From positions 4,402,001 through 4,466,000 of the forward strand of contig NZ_FXBL01000004.1 of NCBI RefSeq assembly GCF_900177325.1: DNA of 64,000 nt, in the 5' to 3' direction. Origin of the DNA: Mesorhizobium australicum (GTDB taxonomy: Bacteria; Pseudomonadota; Alphaproteobacteria; Rhizobiales; Rhizobiaceae). The position numbers were made by a program, and so were the translations under genes. Position 1 is the first letter of the stretch. The number at the start of each line of letters is the position of its first letter. Of the stretch, positions 1 through 9,106 are shown piece by piece. The notes beneath the pieces were generated by a model. The model worked only from the letters and a program-made list of their open reading frames with translations. It was not told the DNA's origin and did no database searches.

Positions 1-397
1 GATACGAAAACTCGTCCAGCATGCGCCGCATGAGACGGATGCCGTGCCCGCCAATGACCGCGCTCTCGATGGACAAAGGCAATGGTTTTTCTTCGAGCGA
101 CGTCGGATCGAACGGCGTTCCGTTGTCTGTGACATGCAGCAGGATCATGTCCGGCTGCCTGGCGCAGTCTACTGAAAGGACCTGCGCCGAGGACGTCTCC
201 TCGGTAAAACCGTGCATGATCACGTTCGTCAGCGCCTCTTCCAGGCTGAGCTGGAGGGCGAAACGGGTGCGCTCCGGCCAGCCGTCGCGCTCGGAAAGTG
301 CTTCCAGCCAGGCGATCGCCCGCCCGACTTCGTCGAGCTGGACGGCCAGGCTGAGCGTCTCCGTCTCTCCCTCGAAGCCGCTGTCACGGCATGCCAT
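1..397 (-). CDS. RsbW-like anti-sigma serine kinase / HATPase_c_2 protein (3' end cut by window)
   Basis: The minus strand reads an open frame from an ATG at 397 to the window edge (132 codons seen). The protein has the GHKL ATPase signatures of the RsbW/SpoIIAB type: N box EEALTNVIMHG (about 53-63), G1 box VTDNGTPFDP (89-98) and G2 box GGHGIRLMRRMLDE (116-129). Members of this family bind and inactivate a sigma factor, or phosphorylate an anti-anti-sigma protein, in partner-switching stress control. GGAG lies about 9 bases before the ATG. Only a few residues should be missing, since the G2 box is normally close to the C-terminus. The partner (STAS protein, sigma factor or PP2C phosphatase) would lie left of the window. 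The family call is firm; the target is unknown. Confidence 0.85.
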   Translation of the reverse strand, partial: MACRDSGFEGETETLSLAVQLDEVGRAIAWLEALSERDGWPERTRFALQLSLEEALTNVIMHGFTEETSSAQVLSVDCARQPDMILLHVTDNGTPFDPTSLEEKPLPLSIESAVIGGHGIRLMRRMLDEFSY

Positions 398-949
398 TCT
401 GTTGCACTCCGCAGTGTCTTATGGTCCGCCAGCACCAGGTCCGTTCCGTGACCGGGTGTACTTCGCTGCCCGGTGACACAACGATATGAAAAGCCCGCCG
501 ATGGAGTCGACGCCAGCAATCCCATCGGCACCTAGCTTGCACGACAGGCAAACGATTATCACGCTTCATGGTGAACGAACCATCAAGCACGGCGGCCACT
601 CCCTCGTCCGCCGCCACGGAGACCGGTCGCACGACGGTTGATGAGCTGATCGAGGCGCTGGCGGAGATCGAACTGCTCTCCGCCGAACACGACGACCTGA
701 AACTGCGGTACAAAACCACGGTCGAGCAGGGGCGAAGCGGTGGAGGAAGAGTTGGCCGAAAGCAACCTCGCGCTGCAGAAGACATAGGCCCGGTCGGAGG
801 TCGCGCCTAGGGCTGTGACCGGCACGCGTGACGGGGTTTACCGGCATGGAATTGCTGTTGTACTTTCCGGCCAAGGGCAGGCAGTGAGTCATGCGCATTC
901 TCGCGCGGCGGCAATCCACGATGCGCCCGCGGAGTCGTCAAACGGAGCG
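398..949. other. Gene-poor stretch between RsbW-like gene and membrane protein
   Basis: These 552 bases hold no intact gene that I can support. They contain the upstream region of the minus-strand anti-sigma gene, a plus-strand coiled-coil ORF broken by a frameshift (568-787, listed separately), and a 14-codon frame at 846-887. The TGA of that short frame overlaps a possible GTG start (884) for the next gene. No clear terminator or operator was found. Confidence 0.5.
568..787 (+). pseudogene. Frameshifted small coiled-coil ORF
   Basis: From ATG 568 the frame encodes a low-complexity Ser/Thr/Ala start, then a clear amphipathic helix (VDELIEALAEIELLSAEHDD and on to KLRYKTTVEQ). At the G-run 729-732 the frame turns into Gly/Arg-rich nonsense. 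Dropping one G restores GEAVEEELAESNLALQKT and a TAG at 785-787, which keeps the acidic heptad character. One extra G in a four-G run therefore explains the break, either as a real mutation or as a sequencing error. The repaired protein would be about 72 aa. I recognise no family. It lies head-to-head with the anti-sigma gene and could be a remnant of a signalling protein linker. Confidence 0.4.
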
Positions 950-2287
950 ATGCTCAAACTGGCCTTCCTGCTTGTCGGCCCCGAGGCGTTTCGCGCGCGC
1001 TGGTACGTGCTGGCCATTCTCGGCGGCCTCATCATGGCGCTGGCGGCATTGCTCGCCATCGACGCCGTGGATGGTGTGACCGCGGTCACGCAGGAGACGA
1101 TGGGCGGGGTGTTCGTGGTCAACGGCGTGCTCGCCCTCCTGGGGGTGCTGGGCGGCGGCGCGGAAAGTCGGCTGCGCAACCTTACCCTGGCGAAGGCTGC
1201 TGGGCTCATTGTGCTTGGCGGGCTGATCCTGGGATTCCCGTTCAGGACGGACATCGCGCTGGTCGTGCTGTTCAGCCTCACATTCGCTCTCGACGGAGCG
1301 GGGCGCATCACCACCGCCAATCTGGTGCGCTTTTCAGGCTGGCGAATGACCGTCGCGATCGGCATCGCCGAGCTGCTGGTGGCCGTCCTCATACTCACCG
1401 ACTGGCCGCTGCCCGACAACCGCGACATTCCCTTCTGCATCAGCCTGCTGATGGCGCTGACGGGCTGGCTTCTGGTGCGCGTGTCGCTGATGTTCCGAAC
1501 GCTGGAGAGCGAGGCGGCGATCCTGCTGCTGCCCATATTCGGCGGACGCGGCTGGTACGACAATGCGCCGGTGCTGATCGACACGGGCGAGGTCGTGACG
1601 GTCGAAAACCCGATGGTGGTCCATGTCTGGACGCCGGTCGGTTCGGCCTACGAGCCGGAACGACGGCTTCTGGTCGACCGCTACATCGCGGCGGTGGACG
1701 GTAACGGCGTGATCTCCACCGGCCATTCGGCGCTGGAGATGCTGCCGGACGTCTATATCAGCCACTATCCGGCCAATGAGGTGGAGCGCTCCGGCCGCGA
1801 CTTCATCCAGTCGCTGCGCGGCACCGCCGACAACGACCTGCCGGGCCGGTTCCTGCCTTCCTACGCATACGAGCGGGACTGGTGGTGCCCGGCCGATGCC
1901 CATGTGGAGTTACGCAACTTCAATCCGCGCCGGCTGCGGGCTTTCTGGATCGGCTACCGGCAGGACAGCACCTACAACCTGACCAACCGGAACTGCTCGG
2001 TCGTCGTCGCCGCGGCGCTCGACGCGGCGCTGGAAGGCGCGCTGGAAAGCCGCAATCCGTGGCTGCGCCTCGTCCGCCTACTGATTAATCCTGACCTCTG
2101 GCTCGCCGCCATGATCCGCCACCGGGCGGCTTCCATGACCTGGACGCCGGGCATGGTGCTTGACTATGCGCGCACCATGGCGCGGATCGTCGATCGGCGC
2201 GAACTCGCATGGGGGCAGCGCCTGTTGCGCTTCCTTCGCCGTATCCGCCCGCACCAAGCCTCGAGCAGCAAGGCGCACACCACGTGA
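950..2287 (+). CDS. HdeD-like membrane protein fused to permuted NlpC/P60 (LRAT-like) thiol domain
   Basis: This 445-residue protein has two parts. Residues 1 to about 190 form some six hydrophobic segments like the HdeD/DUF308 acid-resistance membrane family. Residues 220-445 are soluble. They carry a His in TGHSALE (H259) and a Cys in LTNRNCSVVV (C349), in the His-then-Cys order of circularly permuted NlpC/P60 enzymes; the NRNC segment resembles the NCEHF nucleophile motif of LRAT-type proteins. The start at ATG 950 has GGAG only two bases upstream. GTG 884 in the same frame (22 more residues, AGGGCAGG upstream) is an alternative. The 3' end overlaps the next gene by GTGA, so they are probably co-translated. 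Substrate and role are unknown; an acyltransferase or amidase acting near the membrane is possible. Confidence 0.72.
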   Translation: MLKLAFLLVGPEAFRARWYVLAILGGLIMALAALLAIDAVDGVTAVTQETMGGVFVVNGVLALLGVLGGGAESRLRNLTLAKAAGLIVLGGLILGFPFRTDIALVVLFSLTFALDGAGRITTANLVRFSGWRMTVAIGIAELLVAVLILTDWPLPDNRDIPFCISLLMALTGWLLVRVSLMFRTLESEAAILLLPIFGGRGWYDNAPVLIDTGEVVTVENPMVVHVWTPVGSAYEPERRLLVDRYIAAVDGNGVISTGHSALEMLPDVYISHYPANEVERSGRDFIQSLRGTADNDLPGRFLPSYAYERDWWCPADAHVELRNFNPRRLRAFWIGYRQDSTYNLTNRNCSVVVAAALDAALEGALESRNPWLRLVRLLINPDLWLAAMIRHRAASMTWTPGMVLDYARTMARIVDRRELAWGQRLLRFLRRIRPHQASSSKAHTT

Positions 2288-3471
2288 GCACCCTTCTCGC
2301 ACCTGAGGCGCGCGCCTCGAACAACTTCTCCCGCGCGGCGGTAATCGCCATGGCGGCCATGTTTGGCCTGACCTACAGCCTGAGCGCCGCGCTGATCGCG
2401 CTCGACCTGTCCGCGCACGGTCTGAGCGAAACGCTGATCGGCGCCAACGCCGCCATGCACGCAGTCGGCGTGTTGGTGACGGCGATGATCCTGCCGCGGA
2501 TCGTGGCCTTGATCGGCATACGGCGTCTGGCGATCCTCGCGCTGGTCACCGCGGCCGCCGTGCTCGCCGCCTTTCCGGCGATCCCCGTGATCTGGCTCTG
2601 GTTCGTGCTTCGGCTCGCGCTGGGCATGGCCTCGGAGATTCTCTTCGTCCTGTCCGAAGCCTGGACCAACAGCCTGAGCACCGAGGAGACTCGCGCGCGG
2701 ACGATGGCGGCCTATACGGCGGCGCTCTCGATCGGCTTCGCGCTCGGGCCACTGATCCTGACCGCGGTCGGCTTTTCCGGCTACGCGCCCTATCTGGTGG
2801 GCGCTGCGATCACCCTGGTGGCAGCGACCTTCATCGCCCTACCGAAAGTGACGGCGCCCGCGTTCGACGGTCCGGCCGGCGGCAATCCGGTGCGCTTCAT
2901 GCGCCTGGCGCCCGTCGCGATCGCCGCGACCGTGCTGAATGCCGCGATAGAGACGGCGGGCCTGTCCTTTCTCGCCATCTACGCCATCAACCTCGGCTGG
3001 CCGGAAGGCGATGCGAGCAGGCTGATGTCGTGCATGATGATCGGCGCGATATTGCTGCAGCTACCGATCGGCTGGCTGGGCGACAAGATGGATCGGACAA
3101 AGCTCGTCCTCGCCCTTGCGACCGTGGCGGCACTCGGAGCGCTGGTTTGGCCCATAGCTCTAAAGAGCCCGCTCGCGACCTATGCCCTGCTGTTCGTCTG
3201 GGGCGGTGCGTTCGTCGGTATCTACACGATCATGCTCACCCTGGTCGGCAGTCGCTTCAAGGGAACGGAGCTGATCGGCATCTATGCCGCGATGGGCTTG
3301 ATGTGGGGCCTCGGCGCCCTGATTGGCCCGCTCGCGGCCGGCCTCGCCATGGAGACATCACGCCACGGCCTCGCCTTTTTCGCCGCCACCGCCTGTGCTG
3401 CCTTCGCAGGCTTCGTGCTGCTGCATCGGCGGGGTGAAAGACGAAAACACGCCGGGCCGGTTCGACGTTGA
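2284..3471 (+). CDS. MFS transporter, YfkF/YcaD-like
   Basis: A 395-residue very hydrophobic protein with about 12 membrane segments in two six-helix halves. The central loop is short (ALPKVTAPAFDGPAGG, about residues 180-200) and GDKMDRTK (around 275-282) is the cytoplasmic loop 8-9 motif common in MFS exporters. I chose the GTG at 2284 because it makes a GTGA overlap with the stop of the preceding gene; an internal ATG at 2350 would remove part of helix 1. Substrate cannot be read from sequence. Linkage with an M20 peptidase downstream might suggest an amino-acid conjugate or drug-like molecule, but this is weak. Confidence 0.8.
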   Translation: MSTLLAPEARASNNFSRAAVIAMAAMFGLTYSLSAALIALDLSAHGLSETLIGANAAMHAVGVLVTAMILPRIVALIGIRRLAILALVTAAAVLAAFPAIPVIWLWFVLRLALGMASEILFVLSEAWTNSLSTEETRARTMAAYTAALSIGFALGPLILTAVGFSGYAPYLVGAAITLVAATFIALPKVTAPAFDGPAGGNPVRFMRLAPVAIAATVLNAAIETAGLSFLAIYAINLGWPEGDASRLMSCMMIGAILLQLPIGWLGDKMDRTKLVLALATVAALGALVWPIALKSPLATYALLFVWGGAFVGIYTIMLTLVGSRFKGTELIGIYAAMGLMWGLGALIGPLAAGLAMETSRHGLAFFAATACAAFAGFVLLHRRGERRKHAGPVRR

Positions 3472-3487
3472 GACGACGGAGCATGAT

Positions 3488-4654
3488 GTGAGCGACGACA
3501 TTACTCGACGCCTTGTCGAAGGCATTCGACGCTGGGCGCTGCTGGAAAGCCCGTCGAATCGTCCCGAACATGTCGAGCGCCTCGTCGGACTGGTTGCAGA
3601 CGACTATGCAGCCATCGGCGCGGAGTGCAGCCGCCCTGATCTCGGCCCCGGCTGCGCCCGTCCGCTGATCGCACGCTTCAACGCACGTGTCTCCGGCAAC
3701 GATCGGCCACGGATTCTCATCGTGGGCCACCTCGACACCGTCCATCCTGTCGGCAGCATCGACGGTCCCATGCCCGTGCACATCGACGGCAATCGCCTTT
3801 ACGGCCCAGGAGTCATGGACATGAAAGGCGGAAACTACCTGGCGCTCGATGCCCTGCGCCGGATGCGGCAGGCAGGCACCATGCCTGCCGTTCCGATCAC
3901 GGTCCTGCTGAACACGGACGAGGAAATCGGCAGCCCCTACAGCCGTGAGCTGATCGAAGCGGAAGCAAGGGCGCATGACTGCGTCCTCGTTCCGGAGCCA
4001 TCCCGTGAAGGTCATGCGGTGATCGGGCGTTTTGCCTTCGCGCGCTTCAGGCTCACGACGCATGGAGCCCCCGCCCATGCCGGCGCCGACAACGCCTCGG
4101 GCCACAGCGCCATCCGGGCGATGGCAAGGCTGGTCGAGCAGATCGAAGGCCTGACTGACATGAAACGCCTCGTCTCATTCAATGTCGGCATCATCCACGG
4201 CGGCGAATTCGTCAACGTCGTGCCGCTATCCTGCTCGGCGGAAGTCCTCGCCGTCGCCGATACGGAAGAGAACCTCGCTTATGTCCGCAGGATCATGTCC
4301 GAGCTGCAAAGTCCTTCGCCAGGCGTGCGACTCGACGTCCAGCCTGGACCGGTCCGCCCTCTGTTCCTGCCCGGCGAGGGTACGATGCGGCTGTTTTCAG
4401 CGGCTCAGGACATCGCGTCCGACCTTGGGCTGACGCTGACCGGGCGCGTGTCGGGCGGCGGCAGCGACGGCAATTTCACCGGCGCCCTCGGCATCCCGAC
4501 CCTGGACGGGATAGGCGTCGCGGGCAAGGGTCCTCACACACTCGGCGAACATCTTGAGACGGACACGCTCGCCGCCCGGTCGGAACTCATCGAAAGGCTG
4601 ATCTCTGCTATCGCCAACGGGCGCGTGCCGCTGACGCGACGCCACGGATCGTAA
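3488..4654 (+). CDS. M20-family metallopeptidase (glutamate carboxypeptidase-like)
   Basis: A 388-residue protein of the M20/CPG2 group, which hydrolyse C-terminal or N-acyl amide bonds with two zinc ions. The family residues are visible: H81 and D83 in GHLDTVHPV, D111 in MDMKGG (bridging ligand), E145/E146 in TDEEIGS (catalytic base and ligand) and a late His in GPHTLGEH. The insert between about 185 and 290 is the dimerisation lid (HGAPAHAGADN). The start is GTG 3488, with GGAG seven bases upstream; starting further left would overlap the MFS gene without a site. It reads in the same direction as the MFS gene, 16 bases after it. Specificity (folate, glutamyl peptide, N-acyl amino acid) is unknown. 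No signal peptide is seen, so it should be cytoplasmic. Confidence 0.85.
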   Translation: MSDDITRRLVEGIRRWALLESPSNRPEHVERLVGLVADDYAAIGAECSRPDLGPGCARPLIARFNARVSGNDRPRILIVGHLDTVHPVGSIDGPMPVHIDGNRLYGPGVMDMKGGNYLALDALRRMRQAGTMPAVPITVLLNTDEEIGSPYSRELIEAEARAHDCVLVPEPSREGHAVIGRFAFARFRLTTHGAPAHAGADNASGHSAIRAMARLVEQIEGLTDMKRLVSFNVGIIHGGEFVNVVPLSCSAEVLAVADTEENLAYVRRIMSELQSPSPGVRLDVQPGPVRPLFLPGEGTMRLFSAAQDIASDLGLTLTGRVSGGGSDGNFTGALGIPTLDGIGVAGKGPHTLGEHLETDTLAARSELIERLISAIANGRVPLTRRHGS

Positions 4655-4713
4655 GCATAGGCCGAGCTTCCGCAGCCGACCGCGGATTCCGGTCGCTCGT
4701 TCCCGATCGCCTC

Positions 4714-5772
4714 TCAAGGAACGATGCGTAGTCCTTCCCCGGCGTCGAACAGGTGGATGTCAGTTTCCGATATTCCCAGGTTGATCCTGTCGCCGGGGCT
4801 CACCCTGGTGCGCGTTCGCAACAGCACGACCAGCGGCTGCCCCGCGACGCGCACGAGAAGCTGCGTGTCGGGACCGGTCGGTTCCACCACCTCCACGACA
4901 CCTTCAAACCCACCGTCCCGCGGCAGGATCGATTCAGGACGCGCGCCCCACAGCACTTCGCGGCCTTCCTGCGCGCCGATGCCTGCTGCAAGCGGGAGCC
5001 TGGTGCCGTCCGCGCTCACCACCGCCCCTTCGCGCACCGTTCCCTTGATGAAGTTCATGGCGGGCGATCCGAGGAAGCCGCCGACGAAGGCGTTGGCGGG
5101 TTGGTCATAGAGATCGAGCGGCGCACCCTCCTGCTCTATTTTCCCGGCCTGCATGACGACGATGCGATCCGCGAGCGTCATCGCCTCGATCTGGTCGTGC
5201 GTGACGTAGATCATCGTGCTGCCGAGACGCTGATGCAGCGCCTTGATTTCGGTGCGCATCTGCACGCGCAGCTTCGCGTCCAGGTTCGACAGCGGCTCGT
5301 CGAAGAGAAACAGCTTCGGATCGCGCACGATGGCGCGGCCGGTTGCGACGCGTTGCCGCTGGCCGCCCGAGAGCTGACCGGGATAGCGGTCGAGCAGATC
5401 TTCTAGCCCAAGGACAGCGGCGGCCTCATCGACCTTGCCATCGATGAATTCCTTCCACTCCCCACGCAGCTTCAGCGAGAAGCCCATATTGGCGCGGACC
5501 GTGAGGTGCGGATAAAGCGCGTAGTTCTGGAACACCATCGCCACGTCGCGCTCCTTCGGCTGGAGGCGTGTCACGTCGCGATCGCCGATGACGATCCTGC
5601 CGGAGGTCGACGCTTCGAGCCCTGCGATCAGCCTCAGCAATGTCGACTTGCCGCAACCGGAAGGACCCACCAAGGCGACGAATTCGCCGTCACGCACGTC
5701 AAGGCTGATCCCGCGCAGGATCTCGGCCTGGCCGAACGTCTTGCGGAGGTTCTCGATCTTCATGGAGGACAT
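4714..5772 (-). CDS. CUT1-type ABC importer ATPase (UgpC/MsmK-like)
   Basis: A 352-residue ATPase that energises the two permeases upstream. Walker A GPSGCGKST is at 36-44, Q loop at FQNYALYPH, signature LSGGQRQRVATGRAI, Walker B LFLFDEPLSNLDA and H loop YVTHDQIEA. The C-terminal 110 residues are the TOBE/OB regulatory domain typical of MalK/UgpC. The start ATG 5772 has AGGGA about eight bases before it; a second ATG at 5763 lacks a site. It is the last gene of the operon 8945 to 4714 and meets the M20 peptidase tail to tail. ATPases of this type are often shared among several sugar importers. Confidence 0.92.
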   Translation of the reverse strand: MSSMKIENLRKTFGQAEILRGISLDVRDGEFVALVGPSGCGKSTLLRLIAGLEASTSGRIVIGDRDVTRLQPKERDVAMVFQNYALYPHLTVRANMGFSLKLRGEWKEFIDGKVDEAAAVLGLEDLLDRYPGQLSGGQRQRVATGRAIVRDPKLFLFDEPLSNLDAKLRVQMRTEIKALHQRLGSTMIYVTHDQIEAMTLADRIVVMQAGKIEQEGAPLDLYDQPANAFVGGFLGSPAMNFIKGTVREGAVVSADGTRLPLAAGIGAQEGREVLWGARPESILPRDGGFEGVVEVVEPTGPDTQLLVRVAGQPLVVLLRTRTRVSPGDRINLGISETDIHLFDAGEGLRIVP

Positions 5773-5799
5773 GGATTGATCCCTACAACTTTCGGGAAG

Positions 5800-6642
5800 T
5801 CACTTGATTCCGCCGGAAATCAACGTGCGCACGTAGAACCGCTGGATCAGCAGGAAGGGTATGGTTCCGAGCAGGATAGCGAGGTTGGTGGAGGCGAATA
5901 GTCCGCCCCAATCGTTCTGCTCGAAGTTGATGTTGCGAGCGATCGCGACCTGCACGACGGCATATTCGGAGTTGCTGGCCGCAACCACCGGCCAGAAGAA
6001 CGAGTCCCACTGCGAGAGGAACAACATCAGGCTCGATGTCGCGATCGTCGGCCAGGAGAGCGGCATGGCGATGCGGGTGAAGATATAAAGCCACGACGCC
6101 CCGTCCACTCTCGCCGCCTCGTAGAAATCACGCGGGATCGAGGCAAAGAACTGCCGGAACAGGAAGATGACCATGCCGTTGGCAATCTCCGGCACGATCA
6201 GCGCCTGGTAGGTGTTCGCCCATCCAAAGGCCCGGATCATCACATAAAGAGGCAGGACGATCGCCTCGAACGGCATCATGAAGGATACAATCACCAGCAG
6301 GAACAACAGGTTCTTGCCGCGAAAACCGAACACCGCGAACGCGAAGCCGGCAAGGGCGTTGACCACGACGCCGAAAAACACGGTGGTCAGCGCCACGAAG
6401 GTCGAGTTCTTCACGGCGAGCGGAAAGTCGCCGTTGAGGAGCGCACGGTAATTGTCGAGCGTGAAGCGCGACGGAATGAACGTGCTCCAGCCGAACTCCG
6501 AGACCGGTTGGAAGATCTCGCTCTGCGGACGCAACGAGGCCAGGGCAAGCCACAGCAGCGGGAACACGACGATGAAGGCGAGTATGGAGAGCAGCCCGTA
6601 GCGGAGCATGACTGCGTGGGGGCTCTGAAACTGACTATCCAT
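5800..6642 (-). CDS. CUT1 ABC importer permease (MalG/UgpE-like)
   Basis: A 280-residue inner-membrane permease with six hydrophobic segments and the EAA loop EAARVDGASWLYIFTRIAMP, the contact site for the ATPase. The start is ATG 6642, sharing one base with the TGA of the upstream permease (TGATG), so the two are translationally coupled. The longer open frame to the left is the neighbour read out of frame. Size and the EAA loop near the C-terminal third fit the MalG position of the CUT1 family. Confidence 0.92.
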   Translation of the reverse strand: MDSQFQSPHAVMLRYGLLSILAFIVVFPLLWLALASLRPQSEIFQPVSEFGWSTFIPSRFTLDNYRALLNGDFPLAVKNSTFVALTTVFFGVVVNALAGFAFAVFGFRGKNLLFLLVIVSFMMPFEAIVLPLYVMIRAFGWANTYQALIVPEIANGMVIFLFRQFFASIPRDFYEAARVDGASWLYIFTRIAMPLSWPTIATSSLMLFLSQWDSFFWPVVAASNSEYAVVQVAIARNINFEQNDWGGLFASTNLAILLGTIPFLLIQRFYVRTLISGGIK

Positions 6643-7508
6643 CAGGTCCGCTCCTCTGGTGAGCGCATCAAGCGGAATTCGAGAACGACGATCAGCAATA
6701 TGATGCCGAGGAGTATGGTCGATATCGCGAGGGACCGGCCGATGTCGGAGAAGGTGAACGCCGCGCGATAGGCCTGGAACATCAGCACAGAGGTCGAGCC
6801 GCTCGGCCCGCCGGAAGTCAGGATGTAGACCGGAGCGAAGAACAGGAAGTTGATCGCCGTGTCGGCGACGAGCACGAAGGCCATCGGCTTGCGCATCAGC
6901 GGCAGCGTCACATAGCGAAAGCGCTGCCAACCGGACGCGCCGTCGATCGTCGCGGCCTCATGCACCGTGGACGGGATGGAGTACAGCCCCGCCAGAAGGA
7001 AGAGCATCCAGTAACCGGCTCCCTTCCACGTAGCGATGCCGATCAAGGTGTAGAGCGCCTGCTCCTGGCTTCTGTGGAATGGCTGCGCACCGATGCCAAT
7101 CCACTCCAGGAAGCCGTTCATCGGCCCCAGATTGCCGTCGAGGAACAGGCCGAACAGCACGGCGCTGATGCCTGTCGAGACCGCCATCGGCAGCACGAGC
7201 AGCGTCCTGTAGAGCCACAGGCCGGGGAGAGGCCGGAACACCAGGAGAGCCAGCGCAAAGGCGACAGCCAACTGGAGCGGATTGATGATGATGTTGAAAA
7301 GCAGCGTGATCTGCAGCGACGACCAGAATTCCGGATCCGTCAGCAGATACTCGAAGTTTTCCAGCCCCACATAGCGCAGGTCTCCCATCAGCGACACGCC
7401 GGTGAGGCTGCCGCCAAGGGCCACCCCGATCGGCGTCAGGCGGAAGATCAGCAATCCGGCGAGAGCCGGAGCAAGAAAAAGGTAGGGCGTCCACCGGGAC
7501 GAAATCAT
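6642..7508 (-). CDS. CUT1 ABC importer permease (MalF/UgpA-like)
   Basis: A 288-residue permease opening with the usual N-terminal helix (PYLFLAPALAGLLIFRLTP). It has six membrane segments and the EAA loop EAATIDGASGWQRFRYVTLP. It partners with the MalG-type permease whose start overlaps its stop. A gap of 180 bases separates it from the binding-protein gene upstream, as is common where the binding protein is made in excess. I found no strong hairpin in that gap. Confidence 0.92.
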   Translation of the reverse strand: MISSRWTPYLFLAPALAGLLIFRLTPIGVALGGSLTGVSLMGDLRYVGLENFEYLLTDPEFWSSLQITLLFNIIINPLQLAVAFALALLVFRPLPGLWLYRTLLVLPMAVSTGISAVLFGLFLDGNLGPMNGFLEWIGIGAQPFHRSQEQALYTLIGIATWKGAGYWMLFLLAGLYSIPSTVHEAATIDGASGWQRFRYVTLPLMRKPMAFVLVADTAINFLFFAPVYILTSGGPSGSTSVLMFQAYRAAFTFSDIGRSLAISTILLGIILLIVVLEFRLMRSPEERT

Positions 7509-7688
7509 GCGCGCTCACTCGCAACGAGAATAGGGCGAAGCAACTGTCGTATCCCGCCCGGCCACCAAGGCCCGACGTGAAACCGCCAATCATGCCGCGC
7601 CTCTGGAACTGTCGTGGCGCGGCAAGCTAGGCCGCTATCCGCCGCCCGGAACAGCCGCTCAGGAAATATGACCTGAACGGATGATCGG

Positions 7689-8945
7689 TCAGCGGTATTT
7701 TCGCATCTCGCGATCGATGTTCTGCGCCGCACGGTTCAGCGCCTCGCGAACATCGGCTCCGGTGTTGATGTCCTGCATCGCCGACTTCAGGAAGTCCTCG
7801 TATTCGCGATAACCAGGCGTAGCCGGGCGCGGTGTCGCGGTGTTCGCAAGCTCGTAGCGAACGATTTCCCAGGCGGGGTCGACGAAGTTGGAACCGGCGC
7901 GTTCCTCCCAGATCTGCTTGAGAGCCGGCGGATACTGGCGCAGGTCGAACCACAGGTTCATCGCGTCACGGGTGGACAGCCAGCGCACGAAAGCCTGCGC
8001 CTGCTCCATATGCGCGGTGCGCGGGTTGATGCCCACGTGCCAGCTGCCCGTCGGCGTGACCGGCTTGCCCTTGGCGAAGTAGGGATGCGGCGCGATGCCG
8101 AAATCGAGATTCTCGAATTTCTTGAACCCGACCAGGTTCCAGGTGCCGCCGATGATCATCGCCAGCTTGCCCGAGCCGAACATCTCCTGGGTAACACCGG
8201 TCTGGAAGGCTCCCGCGGGACCGACGTTATGGGTCTGGTAAAGCTCCTGATACCAGGTCATGGCGTCGACCATCGCATCGCCATTGACGTATCCGTCCGC
8301 AGTCAACCGGTCCGGCCCGATGACCTCGGCGCCCCGGCTCTGCGGCACGCAGAGCAGCTGGTACGGGTTGCAGTTCTCGAAGGAGAAACCGAACTGCCCG
8401 GCTTCCGGCTTGGTGAGCTTCTGGGCAATCGGCAGAAGCTCTTCCCAGGTCATGCGCTTCTCCGGATCCGCGGACGGCTCAGGCAATCCGGCCTCGGCGA
8501 AGAGCCTCTTGTTATAGAACATGATCTGCGACGAGGTGCCGAGCGGCATCGCATAAAGCTTGTCGGCGTAACTGCCCTGAACGAGGGTCGTCGGAACGAA
8601 GCGATCGAGATCATTCGCCAACATCTCGCCGAGATCGAGAAGATGTCCCCTAGCCGCGTAGGACGCCGTCAGCGGGCCATCGACCAGATAGACGTCGGGA
8701 AGCTCGTTGCGTGCCTGAAGCCTGACTTCCAGCGTCTTGAAAAGCTCGGCGATCGGAAGCCGCTCGGCGGCGATCTTGATACCGGTCTCCTTCTCGAAGG
8801 CCGCCATCAAGGGCGTGACCTGTTCTTCCGGCCATCCCATCCACGGAACAGAAAGCGTCGTCGACTGCGCCGAAGCGCGCCCCATCGAACCGAACAGTGC
8901 CGTGCTGGCCACCCCCGCCATGAACTGGCGTCTTCCGATATTCAT
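7689..8945 (-). CDS. CUT1 ABC importer solute-binding protein, family 1, Tat signal
   Basis: A 418-residue periplasmic binding protein. It begins MNIGRRQFMAGVASTALFG and then a cleavage-like ASAQ, a twin-arginine signal, so export of the folded protein is likely. The mature part has the family-1 layout (PLMAAFEKETGIKI near the start; WHVGINPRTAHMEQAQAFVR near residue 310). I chose ATG 8945 because GGGG lies about six bases upstream; an in-frame ATG at 8957 is the alternative. It is the first gene of the operon and is divergent from a LacI regulator and a nucleoside hydrolase. That linkage makes a nucleoside or sugar the likely ligand, but this is inference. Confidence 0.88.
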   Translation of the reverse strand: MNIGRRQFMAGVASTALFGSMGRASAQSTTLSVPWMGWPEEQVTPLMAAFEKETGIKIAAERLPIAELFKTLEVRLQARNELPDVYLVDGPLTASYAARGHLLDLGEMLANDLDRFVPTTLVQGSYADKLYAMPLGTSSQIMFYNKRLFAEAGLPEPSADPEKRMTWEELLPIAQKLTKPEAGQFGFSFENCNPYQLLCVPQSRGAEVIGPDRLTADGYVNGDAMVDAMTWYQELYQTHNVGPAGAFQTGVTQEMFGSGKLAMIIGGTWNLVGFKKFENLDFGIAPHPYFAKGKPVTPTGSWHVGINPRTAHMEQAQAFVRWLSTRDAMNLWFDLRQYPPALKQIWEERAGSNFVDPAWEIVRYELANTATPRPATPGYREYEDFLKSAMQDINTGADVREALNRAAQNIDREMRKYR

Positions 8946-9006
8946 AGCAAACCCCATTGTGAGATTTCCGTTTCGTTCCCATCGGTGCCGCCCGTTTTGG
9001 GTTGTG

Positions 9007-9035
9007 CACACGTGTGAATAGTGCATAGTAACTAT
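9007..9035. promoter_or_regulatory. Candidate LacI-family operators in divergent promoter
   Basis: Between the divergent binding-protein and LacI genes lie two dyads: a perfect 10-base palindrome CACACGTGTG at 9007-9016, and ATAGT-A-ACTAT at 9025-9035. Both are where an operator blocking the importer promoter would sit. The palindrome with a central CG is the usual form of LacI-family sites. The assignment rests on symmetry and position only. Confidence 0.45.
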
Positions 9036-9106
9036 CGCGGCTAGTCAAGACCTAAGTTCGGCTCCATCAATCCCCAAGTGATTGAGGATGGCCTGGAGGT
9101 ACGGGT

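Noticed and set aside
815..949. N-terminal extension of the HdeD-like protein from ATG 815
   Set aside because: The added residues are low-complexity and not hydrophobic. Starts at 884 or 950 fit better.
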